NCBI RefSeq assembly: GCF_900100015.1
Contig: NZ_FNDD01000036.1
Span: 1,346 to 52,173, forward strand
DNA length: 50,828 nt
Source: Vibrio xiamenensis
GTDB lineage: Bacteria; Pseudomonadota; Gammaproteobacteria; Enterobacterales; Vibrionaceae
Direction of reading: 5' to 3'
The position numbers and the translations under genes were made by a program. Under the pieces are notes generated by a model, which was not told the origin of the DNA, made no database searches, and was given only the letters and a program-made list of their open reading frames with translations. The number at the start of each line of letters is the position of its first letter. Position 1 is the stretch's first letter. Positions 17,074 to 26,229 of this stretch are shown piece after piece.

Positions 17074-17131
17074 AATTTTCCCTTCGATGACTTAACTGTG
17101 GAAACCATGGTAAGTTGATTTTTTCATATAA

Positions 17132-17167
17132 AAAATCAAAACTATCTGAAGTAATAATTTTGATTTT
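17132..17167. promoter_or_regulatory. Inverted repeat, likely LysR operator
   Basis: The arms AAAATCAAAACTAT and ATAATTTTGATTTT are complementary at 13 of 14 positions and separated by 8 bp. They lie between the divergent DUF4865 and LysR genes, ending about 14 bp before the LysR ATG. Dyads in divergent LysR control regions commonly bind the regulator for autoregulation and target activation. Confidence 0.6.
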
Positions 17168-17181
17168 CGGGACAATTAACA

Positions 17182-18051
17182 ATGCGAACTTTGGATCTCG
17201 ATGCCCTACGCTGCTTTGTACTGGGAATTGAACTAGGCAGTTTTGCGCTGGCTGCTGAACGGCTAAATCGCTCTCCTTCTGCGGCAAGCGCCCAGTTGAA
17301 AAAGCTTGAGCAGCAGTGCGATACATCATTGGTGCTCAAAAAAGGCCGTCACCTCGAACCCACCGAGGCAGGAGAAATGGTATTAGCCTATGCGCGGCGA
17401 ATGCTGGAACTTAACGACGAAGCGATGCATCGCTTGATGGGCACTCAGCTTGAAGGCCGAGTGGTTTTTGGCTTACAGGAAGATTTCAGCGATATTCTGC
17501 TACCGCAAGTATTAGGGACATTTTCACGCACTCATCCCCAGCTGCAACTGCAATCTGTGGTCGGTCGCCACCAAGAACTGGTTGATGGCATTCAATCCGG
17601 CGCGGTAGATTTTTCGCTTGGCTGGCAAGGAGAACAAGCGCTGCCTTATAGCGAGTTGCTAACCGAACTGCCTTTGCATTGGTACGGTCCCGCCAATGAG
17701 CAGTTAAAGCCAATGCTAGAATCGTCGCAACCACTTCCGCTGGTTATGCTAGATGGCTCGTGTGTCATCCGCCAACAAGCCACTCAAGCACTCGATCATC
17801 ATGGCATCGCTTGGAAAATCAACTTCGTCGGTCGCAGCTTAAGTAACCTATGGCGCGCGGTAGAGGCAGGTTTGGGCATCACGGTTCGCTCCTCATTCGG
17901 CCATCCACAAACGATTCGTAAAATAGACAGCTTGCCTGAGCTTGGAAGCTTAAAACTGTGCCTTGATCGCAAACAACATCGCTTAGAAGCGGTACAGCAA
18001 CAGCTCTACGATCAGCTCAAAGGCGAACTACTGCGATATTTGGACAGGTAG
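17182..18051 (+). CDS. LysR-family transcriptional regulator
   Basis: 289 residues. The HTH (LDALRCFVLGIELGSFALAAERLNRSPSAASAQLKKLE) occupies residues 1-60. The effector domain begins near residue 90 (GRVVFGLQEDFSDILLPQVLGTF), similar to HdfR/LrhA-like LysR proteins. It is paired head-to-head with the DUF4865 gene, its probable target. The downstream gene is over 250 bp away and probably independent. Effector unknown. Confidence 0.93.
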   Translation: MRTLDLDALRCFVLGIELGSFALAAERLNRSPSAASAQLKKLEQQCDTSLVLKKGRHLEPTEAGEMVLAYARRMLELNDEAMHRLMGTQLEGRVVFGLQEDFSDILLPQVLGTFSRTHPQLQLQSVVGRHQELVDGIQSGAVDFSLGWQGEQALPYSELLTELPLHWYGPANEQLKPMLESSQPLPLVMLDGSCVIRQQATQALDHHGIAWKINFVGRSLSNLWRAVEAGLGITVRSSFGHPQTIRKIDSLPELGSLKLCLDRKQHRLEAVQQQLYDQLKGELLRYLDR

Positions 18052-18091
18052 TTATAGCGCAGTTGGTTAAGTCGATGACGCGCGAGCTTGT

Positions 18092-18244
18092 ATGATGCGC
18101 CGCACTTATTTCGCTGTCTTGTCTTTGCTATCTATGCTCACGTTGCTTTACGTACACGTTGAAAACCCACCTTACTTAGAGTCCATTCTGCAACCGCTCG
18201 AACGCTCACCATTTCTTCATACAATAAACTTAGAAAACCACTGA
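18092..18244 (+). CDS. Possible 50-residue single-span membrane protein
   Basis: An ATG (twin ATG at 18092/18095) opens 50 codons: MMRRTYFAVLSLLSMLTLLYVH, then VENPPYLESILQPLERSPFLHTINLENH. Two Arg precede a hydrophobic stretch of about 16 residues, as in a small inner-membrane protein, and the tail is polar. The ribosome site (GCGAG) is weak. It sits alone between the LysR and chemoreceptor genes. It may be real or chance; comparison among related genomes would decide. Confidence 0.3.
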   Translation: MMRRTYFAVLSLLSMLTLLYVHVENPPYLESILQPLERSPFLHTINLENH

Positions 18245-18303
18245 AACTCATCTAAAGTTTTATAAGTACAAAATAGCGAAGCGTTTTCGCAGAGAGATGA
18301 ATT

Positions 18304-19893
18304 ATGAAAATCAGTGCCAAGCTCTATCTATGTATTGCCATTCTTGCCTCACTTATTGCGATTAATGCCTGGTTTAGCTATCTGAGCTCATCGAAATTAA
18401 TCGGTGCCATCGAATATATCACTGGCCCAGCATGGTCCACAGCCGATGGCGCGATGGAAGGTACAATAGGCATTCAAAGTCAGGTAATTACCCTGCAGCG
18501 CTACGCGTCTAGCAGTCTAACGAAACAACAAGCTCAAACGGAACTGGCTGAATCAAGCGACTTGGTTAATGAATCCTTCTCGCGCCTTAAGGAAGCAGGG
18601 CTGATTGAAAGCAGTCAAACTCAAGAACTCGACCAACAATTGGCGCAATTTAACCAATATAAGAACGCGTTACTAAGCGCTACCGATGCGGAAAAAGAGA
18701 AAAACTTAGCGCGGCTAATGGCCCATTTAGACAGTATGAACAACTTTATTGGCGCTCTCGAAGAGCAAGGCGATCAAAAAGTTGAGCTAACTGCCCAAAA
18801 TTTAGAGCAGACCATATCCAACATTAAACTCTCTGAACGTATCGTGCTCGCGATTGCAGCTCTTATCGCTTTGTTTGTGGTGATGTTCATCAAATCTAGT
18901 GTGCTCAACCCAATCCAAACCATTATTAGCAAAGTCGCAGATTTATCGAATGGTTCAGGCAACCTCAATTCTCGAATTGAGGTGAAAACGAGCGATGAGA
19001 TGGGACAGCTCGCCAGTAACATCAATAATTTTATTGATGTTGTGTTCAACGTCGTTTCGCAGGTTACCAACACCATTCAGAATACGACCAATCTAGCCAA
19101 TACTATTGGCGCTAATCTACAAGATATCGATGACACGGCGCGACAACAAAGCCATGAGACGGAACAAGTCTCCACCGCGATTAACCAGATGTCCTCGTCT
19201 TTGACCGAAGTGGCGTCTTCGTCTACCCAAACTCAATCTCGTGCCCAGCAAGTTCAAGAGAAATCACTGACCGGGCAACAGACATTAAATAGCACAATGA
19301 CCTCTTTAGATAATGTCGTGACGGCAATGACCCAAGCTTCTGACGTTATCAGCACTCTTGAGCAAGATGGGCAAAATATCGGAACCGTACTTGAGGTGAT
19401 TCGAAGCATTGCCGAACAAACCAATTTGCTGGCACTCAATGCCGCCATTGAAGCCGCTCGCGCCGGCGAATCAGGCCGCGGGTTTGCCGTCGTTGCCGAT
19501 GAAGTACGTAACCTCGCAAACCGAACGCATCAATCAACGATTGAAATTCAAACGGTGGTCGAGCGAATTCAAAACGGTTCTGCGAATGCCGCGAAAGTTA
19601 TGCGCGAATCACAAGACCTCACGCATAATGTGTCCGACCAAGCGCAAAGTGCCATCGTTATATTTGATGAAATAATCGCAGCGATTGAAGACTTCATAAG
19701 CCAAAATCAACAAATAACCGTCAATACCAATGAACAAAGCTCGGTTGCGGATCTGCTTCAACAACGTATTTCGACCGTATCGGACAACGCCCGCACTAAT
19801 GCTGAGTTGACGGAGTCCAGTGTCAATGTCAAAGACGAGTTGCTGTCACAACTCTCTGCATTGAAAGAACAAATTAAACGCTTTGGGGTTTAG
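18304..19893 (+). CDS. Methyl-accepting chemotaxis protein
   Basis: 529 residues. First membrane helix at about 7-27 (LCIAILASLIAINAWFSYLS), then a periplasmic helical sensor of about 150 residues, second membrane helix at about 178-198 (VLAIAALIALFVVMFIKS), HAMP domain to about 250, and a long signalling coiled coil. The highly conserved hairpin tip, with IAEQTNLLALNAAIEAARAGE from about residue 370 and GFAVVADEVRNLA after it, binds CheW and CheA. No C-terminal CheR-docking pentapeptide is present. The sensor is small and of no recognised ligand class, so the signal is unknown. The gene stands alone. Confidence 0.95.
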   Translation: MKISAKLYLCIAILASLIAINAWFSYLSSSKLIGAIEYITGPAWSTADGAMEGTIGIQSQVITLQRYASSSLTKQQAQTELAESSDLVNESFSRLKEAGLIESSQTQELDQQLAQFNQYKNALLSATDAEKEKNLARLMAHLDSMNNFIGALEEQGDQKVELTAQNLEQTISNIKLSERIVLAIAALIALFVVMFIKSSVLNPIQTIISKVADLSNGSGNLNSRIEVKTSDEMGQLASNINNFIDVVFNVVSQVTNTIQNTTNLANTIGANLQDIDDTARQQSHETEQVSTAINQMSSSLTEVASSSTQTQSRAQQVQEKSLTGQQTLNSTMTSLDNVVTAMTQASDVISTLEQDGQNIGTVLEVIRSIAEQTNLLALNAAIEAARAGESGRGFAVVADEVRNLANRTHQSTIEIQTVVERIQNGSANAAKVMRESQDLTHNVSDQAQSAIVIFDEIIAAIEDFISQNQQITVNTNEQSSVADLLQQRISTVSDNARTNAELTESSVNVKDELLSQLSALKEQIKRFGV

Positions 19894-19942
19894 GCGCCAT
19901 AAGACCCACAAGGGCATTTTCAGCTAGGCAACATTTATGACG

Positions 19943-19976
19943 AGAGAGGCCATTTCAGGAGCGATTTAGCCTCTCT
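19943..19976 (+). terminator. Weak hairpin after the chemoreceptor gene
   Basis: An 8-bp stem AGAGAGGC/GCCTCTCT with an 18-nt loop lies about 50 bp beyond the stop. No T-run follows, so it may only stabilise the 3' end. Confidence 0.3.
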
Positions 19977-20128
19977 AGACAAGTTTCTGTTCTTAGACGC
20001 GATTCAATAATGACCGGATAATTGGGGGCATCGCCCGATCAATATCTGCCCTCGCTTACTACGCATTCGTTCTACAGCCAATGACGAGCGAGAGCGGTAG
20101 CAGCACCTAAGACTTTGCATTTATGGAT

Positions 20129-21433
20129 TTACCACCAAGCTTCCATCTGGACACCAAAACTCAACTGACTGTCTTTATCGTCAGCAAATGGTGTTTCATC
20201 ATTCGCTTTTAGATACGTAGAATAGATTCGAATTTCAGGTCTAACAAATTGGCTTTCACCTACAGAAATCACCTGAGCGACGGTGACTTTATAACCAGAG
20301 TATTCATCTGTCGTCGAACCCGATGTTTCTTCACGACCAAACCATGAAAGTTCAACAGCAGATTTGCTGTAATGATTCCAAATGTATTCTGGACGAAAAG
20401 CAACCGACAACTCTTGAGCCTTTTCGTAACCCAAACCGTCACCTAATTCATCAGCATAAGCATACGCAATTGCGTGGTTGGCAATAATATTGTCTGTTAG
20501 GTACTCTTCACCATAGTTAACAATTCGGTAACCCTTGGCATCTGCAAAATCAGAGTTTGCTTGAAGATAATAGCCATGGTTAACCATGTTAGACGCCTGC
20601 CCTCCATCTCCATACTGGATAACAGTTTCATTGAATCCTTTATCTAAAGGTACGGTCATAATAAAAGAGCTTTGTAATGAATTTTCTGCCTTATAATTAG
20701 TACCGTTGGCCTCATTATATTTTTGAGCTTCCGTGTCGTTGATTAAACTATAGTTAACTAAAACTTCACCTTTCACGTCATTAAATAAAGGTATATCAGC
20801 ATATCTAAAGTCCAATATATTGTTATTGTTAAGCGTGTTGCTAGCATCTGCGTCAGACACTTTAACATCGGCGGTAGAGTCGTTTCGTATCCAAGCTAAA
20901 GAAAGATTACCCGGCCCGACTTTAATATGATCTATACCCGCACCAGGACCAAAAACTCCGATTAATTTGTAGTCAAACATTTGCAGTTCTCGAGATTTGT
21001 AACTTCTCTTACCCACCCAAATTGATGCATCAGGTAGTGAAGGGATGTATCCATACCCTTCAACAAAAAACTGTGTGACGGCCAAAGGGTTATTGGTTGA
21101 GGATAGAGAATCATCATCAGAGGAAGTATCATCACCGACAGATTCCCAGTTATTGCGTAAATCCATATTCCCTTCAGCATCAACACGAATGTCAAATCGA
21201 CGTCCAGAATCATCACTAAAAATCTGATCTTGAAATGCCATGTCGTAGTAACCGTCTACTTCATTGCCAAACCGTCCTAAGTTATTTAAACGATAGCTTT
21301 TCATTTCACCATTGGTTGAAGTAAATACGCCACCACGAGCGTAGCCATGAAATTCTAAAGCATAGACACTACCTGAACATAAAACTAGAGCTAAAGATAT
21401 ATACTTAAATAACTGCTTTTTCTTTAATAACAT
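20129..21433 (-). CDS. LamB-type carbohydrate porin
   Basis: 434 residues with a signal peptide (residues 1-25, ending VYA-LEF) and an ATG preceded by AAGGA. The mature start FHGYARGGVF, the segment RLNNLGRFGNE and the aromatic final residues EAWW are typical of maltoporin-family 18-strand trimeric porins, including the BglH/ScrY-like sugar porins. It would let oligosaccharides through the outer membrane. It follows the 6-phospho-beta-glucosidase gene by 203 bp, so beta-glucosides (for example cellobiose- or arbutin-like sugars) are the expected cargo. Probably co-regulated with the PTS genes by the LacI protein at 25195, possibly with its own level control through the hairpins upstream. Confidence 0.9.
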   Translation of the reverse strand: MLLKKKQLFKYISLALVLCSGSVYALEFHGYARGGVFTSTNGEMKSYRLNNLGRFGNEVDGYYDMAFQDQIFSDDSGRRFDIRVDAEGNMDLRNNWESVGDDTSSDDDSLSSTNNPLAVTQFFVEGYGYIPSLPDASIWVGKRSYKSRELQMFDYKLIGVFGPGAGIDHIKVGPGNLSLAWIRNDSTADVKVSDADASNTLNNNNILDFRYADIPLFNDVKGEVLVNYSLINDTEAQKYNEANGTNYKAENSLQSSFIMTVPLDKGFNETVIQYGDGGQASNMVNHGYYLQANSDFADAKGYRIVNYGEEYLTDNIIANHAIAYAYADELGDGLGYEKAQELSVAFRPEYIWNHYSKSAVELSWFGREETSGSTTDEYSGYKVTVAQVISVGESQFVRPEIRIYSTYLKANDETPFADDKDSQLSFGVQMEAWW

Positions 21434-21456
21434 TTAATTTCCTTATAATGTTTAGA

Positions 21457-21492
21457 CAATACTAATCCGTACACCAATTTTAAAAATTGGTG
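21457..21492 (-). repeat. Repeated hairpin element, copy proximal to porin
   Basis: On the minus strand this gives a perfect 9-bp stem (CACCAATTT/AAATTGGTG, 3-nt loop) followed by TACGGATTAGTATTG, ending 24 nt before the porin ATG. The 30-base block 21457-21486 matches 21570-21599 at 24 positions. It lies in the porin leader, where it could act on RNA stability or translation, or bind a protein as DNA. Confidence 0.65.
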
Positions 21493-21569
21493 ATAGTAAT
21501 GTTAGCGAGGCACTCAATAACAACTTAATTTAAATAAATTAAAACTAAAATCTGGTATAATTTAATTTT

Positions 21570-21604
21570 CAATATTAACCCATACGCCTATTTTAAACAG
21601 GCGC
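21570..21604 (-). repeat. Repeated hairpin element, copy distal to porin
   Basis: Second copy of the element, 113 bp further from the porin and 33 bp past the phospho-beta-glucosidase stop. Its stem is CGCCT/AGGCG with inner T:A pairs, followed by TATGGGTTAATATTG. Two stem base pairs differ from the other copy and change on both sides (A:T to G:C and A:T to T:A), so the fold is preserved while the sequence drifts. Confidence 0.65.
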
Positions 21605-21636
21605 TGGGGGTAATTTATTATATCTTTAATAAAAAC

Positions 21637-23052
21637 TTATTTATAAAGAGACAGACCATTGGTACTAATTAATTCCTTATACCAATAAAAGCTTTTCTTC
21701 TTATATCGATTTAACGTACCAACACGTTCATCATTGATATCAACATAAATAAAACCATAACGCTTTTTAAGCTGCCCAGTAGAAGAGCTTACGATGTCAA
21801 TGGGTCCCCAACTGGTGTAGCCAAGCAGCTCAACACCATCATCAATCGCTTTTTTGCTCTCAATAAGATGATCTTTTAAGTAAGAGATTCGATAGTCATC
21901 ATGAATCTGATGATTCTCATTGAGCGTATCGATTGCGCCAAGACCGTTCTCTACAATAAATAACGGTTTTTTATATCGGTCATAAAGCATATTCAGCGTA
22001 TATCTCAGACCTTTTGGATCGAGTTGCCAGCCAAAGTCAGAAGTCTCTAAGTATGGGTTTTTAACACCACCTAGAATGTTACCATCCGTAGTTTCTTTAC
22101 CTTCAGGGTTGGCACTGTACGCACAGCTCATGTAGTAACTAAAACTCACAAAATCGACCTTGTTATCTTTAAGCGCGGCATCATCTCCTGCCGAGAACTC
22201 GATATTGATGCCTTTTTTCGCGAAGTAACTTTGAGCAAAATTAGAATATTCACCGAGTGCTTGAATATCACTAAACAACAATTGCTCTTGTTGCTGCTCA
22301 TAAGCGGCGAGAACATCATCTGGGTCACAGCTATATGGATAAAACGGAATAAAGGCTAACATACAACCGATTTTGGCATCCGGTATTATTTTATGGCATT
22401 CCCCCACCGCCAAAGCACTGGCCACAAATTGATGGTGTGCCGACTGATAAATAATTTGTTCTCGATTTTCATCCGACTCATCTAACAACAAACCACCACC
22501 AGTAAATGGGAAGTGAGAGATAATGTTGATTTCATTAAACGTCAACCATAGTTTCACCTGATCTTTATAACGTTCAAACAAAGTTTTTGAATAGCGAACG
22601 TAAAGATCAATCAGTTTTCTGTCACGCCAGCCACCATATTTTTTCACCAAAGCTAATGGCATATCGTAGTGACAAATGGTCACCATAGGTTGAATATTGT
22701 GCTTAAGCAGTTCGTTAAATACATCTTCATAATGCTTTAATCCAATTTCATTGGCTTGGGTATCATCTCCATTTGGATATATACGAGTCCAAGCGATAGA
22801 AAGTCGCAGGCACTTAAAACCCATCTCAGCAAACAGCGCAATATCATCCTTATAACGATGATAGAAATCTATCGCATCATGAAATGGGTAATGACCTTCA
22901 TCCGAAGACATAATTTTGCCGGTTATACCGTTTGGCAAAACATCGGCGACAGACAGGCCTTTACCATCGATATTATAAGCACCTTCACATTGGTTAGCAG
23001 CTAAAGCGCCACCCCATAAGAAGCCCTCTGGAAATGATCGTTCTTTGTTCAT
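21637..23052 (-). CDS. GH1 6-phospho-beta-glucosidase
   Basis: 471 residues, full length for GH1. N-terminal FLWGGALAANQCEGAY is the family signature; the acid/base Glu174 is in LTFNEINI and the nucleophile Glu368 in FIVENGLG. The motif SSSTGQLKKRYGFIYVD (Ser, Lys, Tyr around 422-432) is the phosphate-binding set that marks 6-phospho-beta-glycosidases such as BglA and AscB. It cleaves phosphorylated beta-glucosides in the cytoplasm after PTS uptake, releasing glucose 6-phosphate and the aglycone or sugar. It starts 14 bp after the EIIBC gene, so the two form an operon. Confidence 0.95.
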   Translation of the reverse strand: MNKERSFPEGFLWGGALAANQCEGAYNIDGKGLSVADVLPNGITGKIMSSDEGHYPFHDAIDFYHRYKDDIALFAEMGFKCLRLSIAWTRIYPNGDDTQANEIGLKHYEDVFNELLKHNIQPMVTICHYDMPLALVKKYGGWRDRKLIDLYVRYSKTLFERYKDQVKLWLTFNEINIISHFPFTGGGLLLDESDENREQIIYQSAHHQFVASALAVGECHKIIPDAKIGCMLAFIPFYPYSCDPDDVLAAYEQQQEQLLFSDIQALGEYSNFAQSYFAKKGINIEFSAGDDAALKDNKVDFVSFSYYMSCAYSANPEGKETTDGNILGGVKNPYLETSDFGWQLDPKGLRYTLNMLYDRYKKPLFIVENGLGAIDTLNENHQIHDDYRISYLKDHLIESKKAIDDGVELLGYTSWGPIDIVSSSTGQLKKRYGFIYVDINDERVGTLNRYKKKSFYWYKELISTNGLSLYK

Positions 23053-23066
23053 ATATATCTCGTCTT

Positions 23067-24452
23067 TTATTTACTTGTTTCTACAACTGAACTTTTTACA
23101 TCTTCAAAGCCAATGATTCTGGTGAGTACCGCAGCACTAACAAAGGACACCAAACAACCAACAATGAAATAAACAAATTTAGGGCCGAAGAAGAATGCCA
23201 GACCGGCCAGTGGCCCAGTACCGATGCCGGTCGCACCGATTTGGAATAAGCCCATCACCGCACCACCCAGAGCACCACCAATACAAGCAGCAATAAGCGG
23301 TTTTTTCAGTCTAAGCGTTACACCAAAAATGGCAGGTTCAGTAATACCGATGATCGCGTTGATACCCGCGCCACCTGCGATAGACTTAAATGCTTTATTT
23401 TTAGTCATCAAGAAGACCATAAAAGTCGCGCCAGCCTGAGCAGAGTTAGCCGCAACACCAATAGCCATGATGTAGTCAAATCCGGTTTGAGAAATAGACT
23501 CAAACATTACCGGCAGGAATCCATAATGCATTCCGGTCACGACGATAGGTGCGTAAAGACCACCCAATATTGCCCCAGCCAATATGCCTGCTATGCCATA
23601 GATATGAATAAATGTAGAGGCAACCACGTTACCAATGACAGAACCAACAGGGCCTAATACCGCTAGCATCACCGGAGCGACAATGATCAGGGTGAGTACT
23701 GGCTGAAAAACACCTTTTAAAGAACTGGGTATGAATGTTGCCAAAAATTTCTCTACGTATGACATAAACCAAACGGTAAGAATGATCGGTAACACTGAGC
23801 TCATATAAAGGGTAGATTTAAGAGGGATACCGAATAAGTACATATAGTCGCCGCTACTTTGCATTAATGCTTGCAGTTGAGGGTGAATAAGTATTCCCCC
23901 AAGAGCTGCGCCAATATATGCGTTACATTTAAATTTCAGTGCAGAACTCACACCAAGAATCACCGGCAGAAAATAGAATGCGGCGTCACCAATAACAGTA
24001 AGAACTTTTATGGTTTCGCTATCAGAGTGAACTAACCCAGATGAGGTTAGCATGACGATAATGCCTTTTAATAAACCGGCACCGACAATGGCGGGGATAA
24101 CGGGCGAAAAAATACCAGCAATCGCATCGAGTATTGTCGCAAAGATTCCTTTCTTCTCAGCCTCGACGGGACTTTTTTCGTTTTCGTCACCGATAGATGA
24201 ACCTGCTCCATACACAAGTGCTTTTAGCTCATCAAATACATCAGAAACTCGATTTCCCAGTATAATTTGCAGCTGACCACTATTCTCATTGATCCCCAGT
24301 ACACCTGGAATCTCAGAAAGTGATGATTTGTCGATGGACTCTAAAGAGTTCGGTGTGATTCTGAGCCTGGTGATGCAGTGAGTTAAGTGACCGATATTAT
24401 CGTTCCCCCCAATCAGAGGTAAGATCTCACTGGCAATTTGTTTATTGTCCAT
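23067..24452 (-). CDS. PTS beta-glucoside transporter subunit EIIBC
   Basis: 461 residues from an ATG with AGGA well spaced. The IIB domain is residues 1-85 with phosphorylated Cys26 in THCITRLRI. After a linker, IIC runs from about 105 to 450 with about ten membrane segments and the glucose-family motif GITEPAIFGVTLR. No IIA domain is attached, so a separate IIA (for example the glucose Crr protein) must supply phosphate, as for AscF in E. coli. It imports and phosphorylates beta-glucosides at the inner membrane. First gene of the operon leading to the phospho-beta-glucosidase. Confidence 0.95.
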   Translation of the reverse strand: MDNKQIASEILPLIGGNDNIGHLTHCITRLRITPNSLESIDKSSLSEIPGVLGINENSGQLQIILGNRVSDVFDELKALVYGAGSSIGDENEKSPVEAEKKGIFATILDAIAGIFSPVIPAIVGAGLLKGIIVMLTSSGLVHSDSETIKVLTVIGDAAFYFLPVILGVSSALKFKCNAYIGAALGGILIHPQLQALMQSSGDYMYLFGIPLKSTLYMSSVLPIILTVWFMSYVEKFLATFIPSSLKGVFQPVLTLIIVAPVMLAVLGPVGSVIGNVVASTFIHIYGIAGILAGAILGGLYAPIVVTGMHYGFLPVMFESISQTGFDYIMAIGVAANSAQAGATFMVFLMTKNKAFKSIAGGAGINAIIGITEPAIFGVTLRLKKPLIAACIGGALGGAVMGLFQIGATGIGTGPLAGLAFFFGPKFVYFIVGCLVSFVSAAVLTRIIGFEDVKSSVVETSK

Positions 24453-24796
24453 ATTACTTCCTTTTAATAACTAAACTAAGACCTAAGCAAATTCCTGTTA
24501 CCCGTAAAATACTCGCAACCAACATTAAAAACTTGACTGAGTAAACCTCATTCCTTGACCCAAAATGACAAATACCCTTTCGAATTTGGTCACAAGAAAA
24601 CCCAATAAATGATTGATTTTTATTTAAAGTTAGTTTCTACATGTATGTGGAATTTGTTTCTAAATCTTCGAACCGATCAGAATACGGCACGGTGTTAGCA
24701 CCCATTCCCCGTATATTCCTCTCTATAAATTTGAGTGCCTTTCAGCCTCGATTTGTTACCGCTGTGATGTCAATCGACTAGACCGCATACTAAGCG

Positions 24797-24807
24797 CAAC
24801 CGGTTTA
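24797..24807. promoter_or_regulatory. LacI-family operator (site 1)
   Basis: CAACCGGTTTA, with the palindromic core AACCGGTT at 24798-24805. The central CG dyad flanked by AAC/GTT is the standard form for LacI-family repressors; AscG of E. coli uses a closely related site. About 345 bp upstream of the EIIBC start. Confidence 0.65.
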
Positions 24808-25026
24808 TCAAAGTAAGGAATTTTTAATAAAAGGAACAATAATTGAGCGATTGGTCACATTTAAACTCAAACAAACAGACCAAAATTCAACCAATCAGAG
24901 ACATTTTAGTACAAACATTGTACATACACCTTAACTAAATCATTCATCTCTTTGATTTAGCCACTAGGCAACAGATTTCAACTCGTTGTAATCTGTTGTT
25001 TTACATAAAAATCAAACAAAATCGAA

Positions 25027-25037
25027 CAACCGGTTTA
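25027..25037. promoter_or_regulatory. LacI-family operator (site 2)
   Basis: CAACCGGTTTA again, core at 25028-25035, about 160 bp upstream of the regulator start. The 11-base site is identical to site 1 and lies exactly 230 bp from it, close to 22 helical turns, so one tetramer or two dimers could loop the region. Confidence 0.65.
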
Positions 25038-25194
25038 CCATATGCAATATGATGACAAACAGCCGCTAATGTTGCGCTAAAAGCACCTAAGTGGCTAAAT
25101 TTTATTGGCTATTCGTAAATTTAGATTTTTATCTATTTGGCTTTCGAGGCTTCTTGGTTAAAATCGAGGTAATGGAATTTTTGGAAAGATAAAT

Positions 25195-26229
25195 ATGGCA
25201 ACAATATTGGACGTATCTCGCTTAGCTGGCGTGTCAAAAACGACCGTTTCTCGTGTAATGAACGGCAAAGGGCGCATATCGCAAGCGACAAAGGATGCTG
25301 TATTTAGAGCAATAGAAGAGCTAAATTATCGACCAAACGTTCTCGCCCAGTCCCTTTCAAATCAAACAACCAATAGTGTCGGCTTAATCATTCCTTCTGG
25401 CTACCACAGTGCTCAGAACGTAATGGAATTAATGGATCTGGCTCATTCGATGGCAAGAGATTCAAATAAATTCTTAATCATCACTCAAACCGATACTAAT
25501 GACATTGAAAGCGGAATTCGCTCAATAAAGCAGCTCGTCGATCGACGCTGCGATGGTATTTTGTACTATAAAACTTCACATATAGAAGAAAATAGCGGTG
25601 AGGAACAACTTTCAAATCTGATTGATGAACTGCCTATTCCACTCGTGGTTATAAACTACAAATTGCCTAAAAAACCAAACAACTATGTTTGGTACGACCA
25701 AGTAGAAGCTGAAAGTTTGGCGGTGAATAAACTCCTTGAGCTCGGACATACAGCCATTGCTTATATTTGCGGTCCAATGAACATCAATACCGCTAGGCAA
25801 CGTTTTGAAGGATACAGGCAGTCTTTAAATAAAAATGGATTAGATGTCGACCCATTTTTGATTGTCGAAGCCCCTTCCTTTTTTGATGGTGGATATACAG
25901 CTTGCCAACAATTGCTTCAACGTCAGGTGAAGTTTACCGCAATCGCTTGCCACAGTGATTCTATAGCGATAGGTGCACTCAAGGCATTACAAGAGAAGGG
26001 AATTTCTGTTCCAGACGAGATCTCTATATTTGGCTTTGGTAATGATGATATCGCTAACTACACACATCCTTCTATCTCTTCCGTTAAGTTGCCGGTCGAC
26101 GACATTGTACAACGTGCTTGCGAGATGCTTTTCCTAAAAATGGAGAATGGGGATTCTCAGCTGAAACCTCTTAACGATATATATGGCGAACTGGTAATTC
26201 GAGACTCGATAAAAAAGATTAACGATTAA
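25195..26229 (+). CDS. LacI-family repressor of the beta-glucoside operon (AscG-like)
   Basis: 344 residues. HTH with hinge helix at residues 1-60 (TILDVSRLAGVSKTTVSRVMNG, then YRPNVLAQSL), and a ribose-binding-protein-like sugar domain from about residue 62 (SVGLIIPS) to the end. GGAAAG precedes the ATG. It is divergent from the EIIBC/6-phospho-beta-glucosidase operon and probably binds the two AACCGGTT sites between them. The effector is likely a beta-glucoside or its phosphate (inference). Confidence 0.95.
   Translation: MATILDVSRLAGVSKTTVSRVMNGKGRISQATKDAVFRAIEELNYRPNVLAQSLSNQTTNSVGLIIPSGYHSAQNVMELMDLAHSMARDSNKFLIITQTDTNDIESGIRSIKQLVDRRCDGILYYKTSHIEENSGEEQLSNLIDELPIPLVVINYKLPKKPNNYVWYDQVEAESLAVNKLLELGHTAIAYICGPMNINTARQRFEGYRQSLNKNGLDVDPFLIVEAPSFFDGGYTACQQLLQRQVKFTAIACHSDSIAIGALKALQEKGISVPDEISIFGFGNDDIANYTHPSISSVKLPVDDIVQRACEMLFLKMENGDSQLKPLNDIYGELVIRDSIKKIND

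Larger units (their letters stand above)
24453..25194. promoter_or_regulatory. Long divergent control region of the beta-glucoside genes
   Basis: 742 bp between the EIIBC gene and the LacI-type regulator, without a credible reading frame. It carries two AACCGGTT operators, a 15-bp palindrome (GTACAA-ACA-TTGTAC, 24909-24923) and two possible CRP sites that each match 8 of the 10 consensus bases of TGTGA-N6-TCACA (24579-24594 and 24844-24859). Catabolite control of a beta-glucoside PTS operon is expected. The CRP assignments are weak, because only the TCACA halves are perfect. Confidence 0.5.

Noticed and set aside
24579..24859. Two possible CRP sites in the beta-glucoside control region
   Set aside because: Noted within the control-region entry only, because each has just one perfect half and the call needs a weight-matrix scan.
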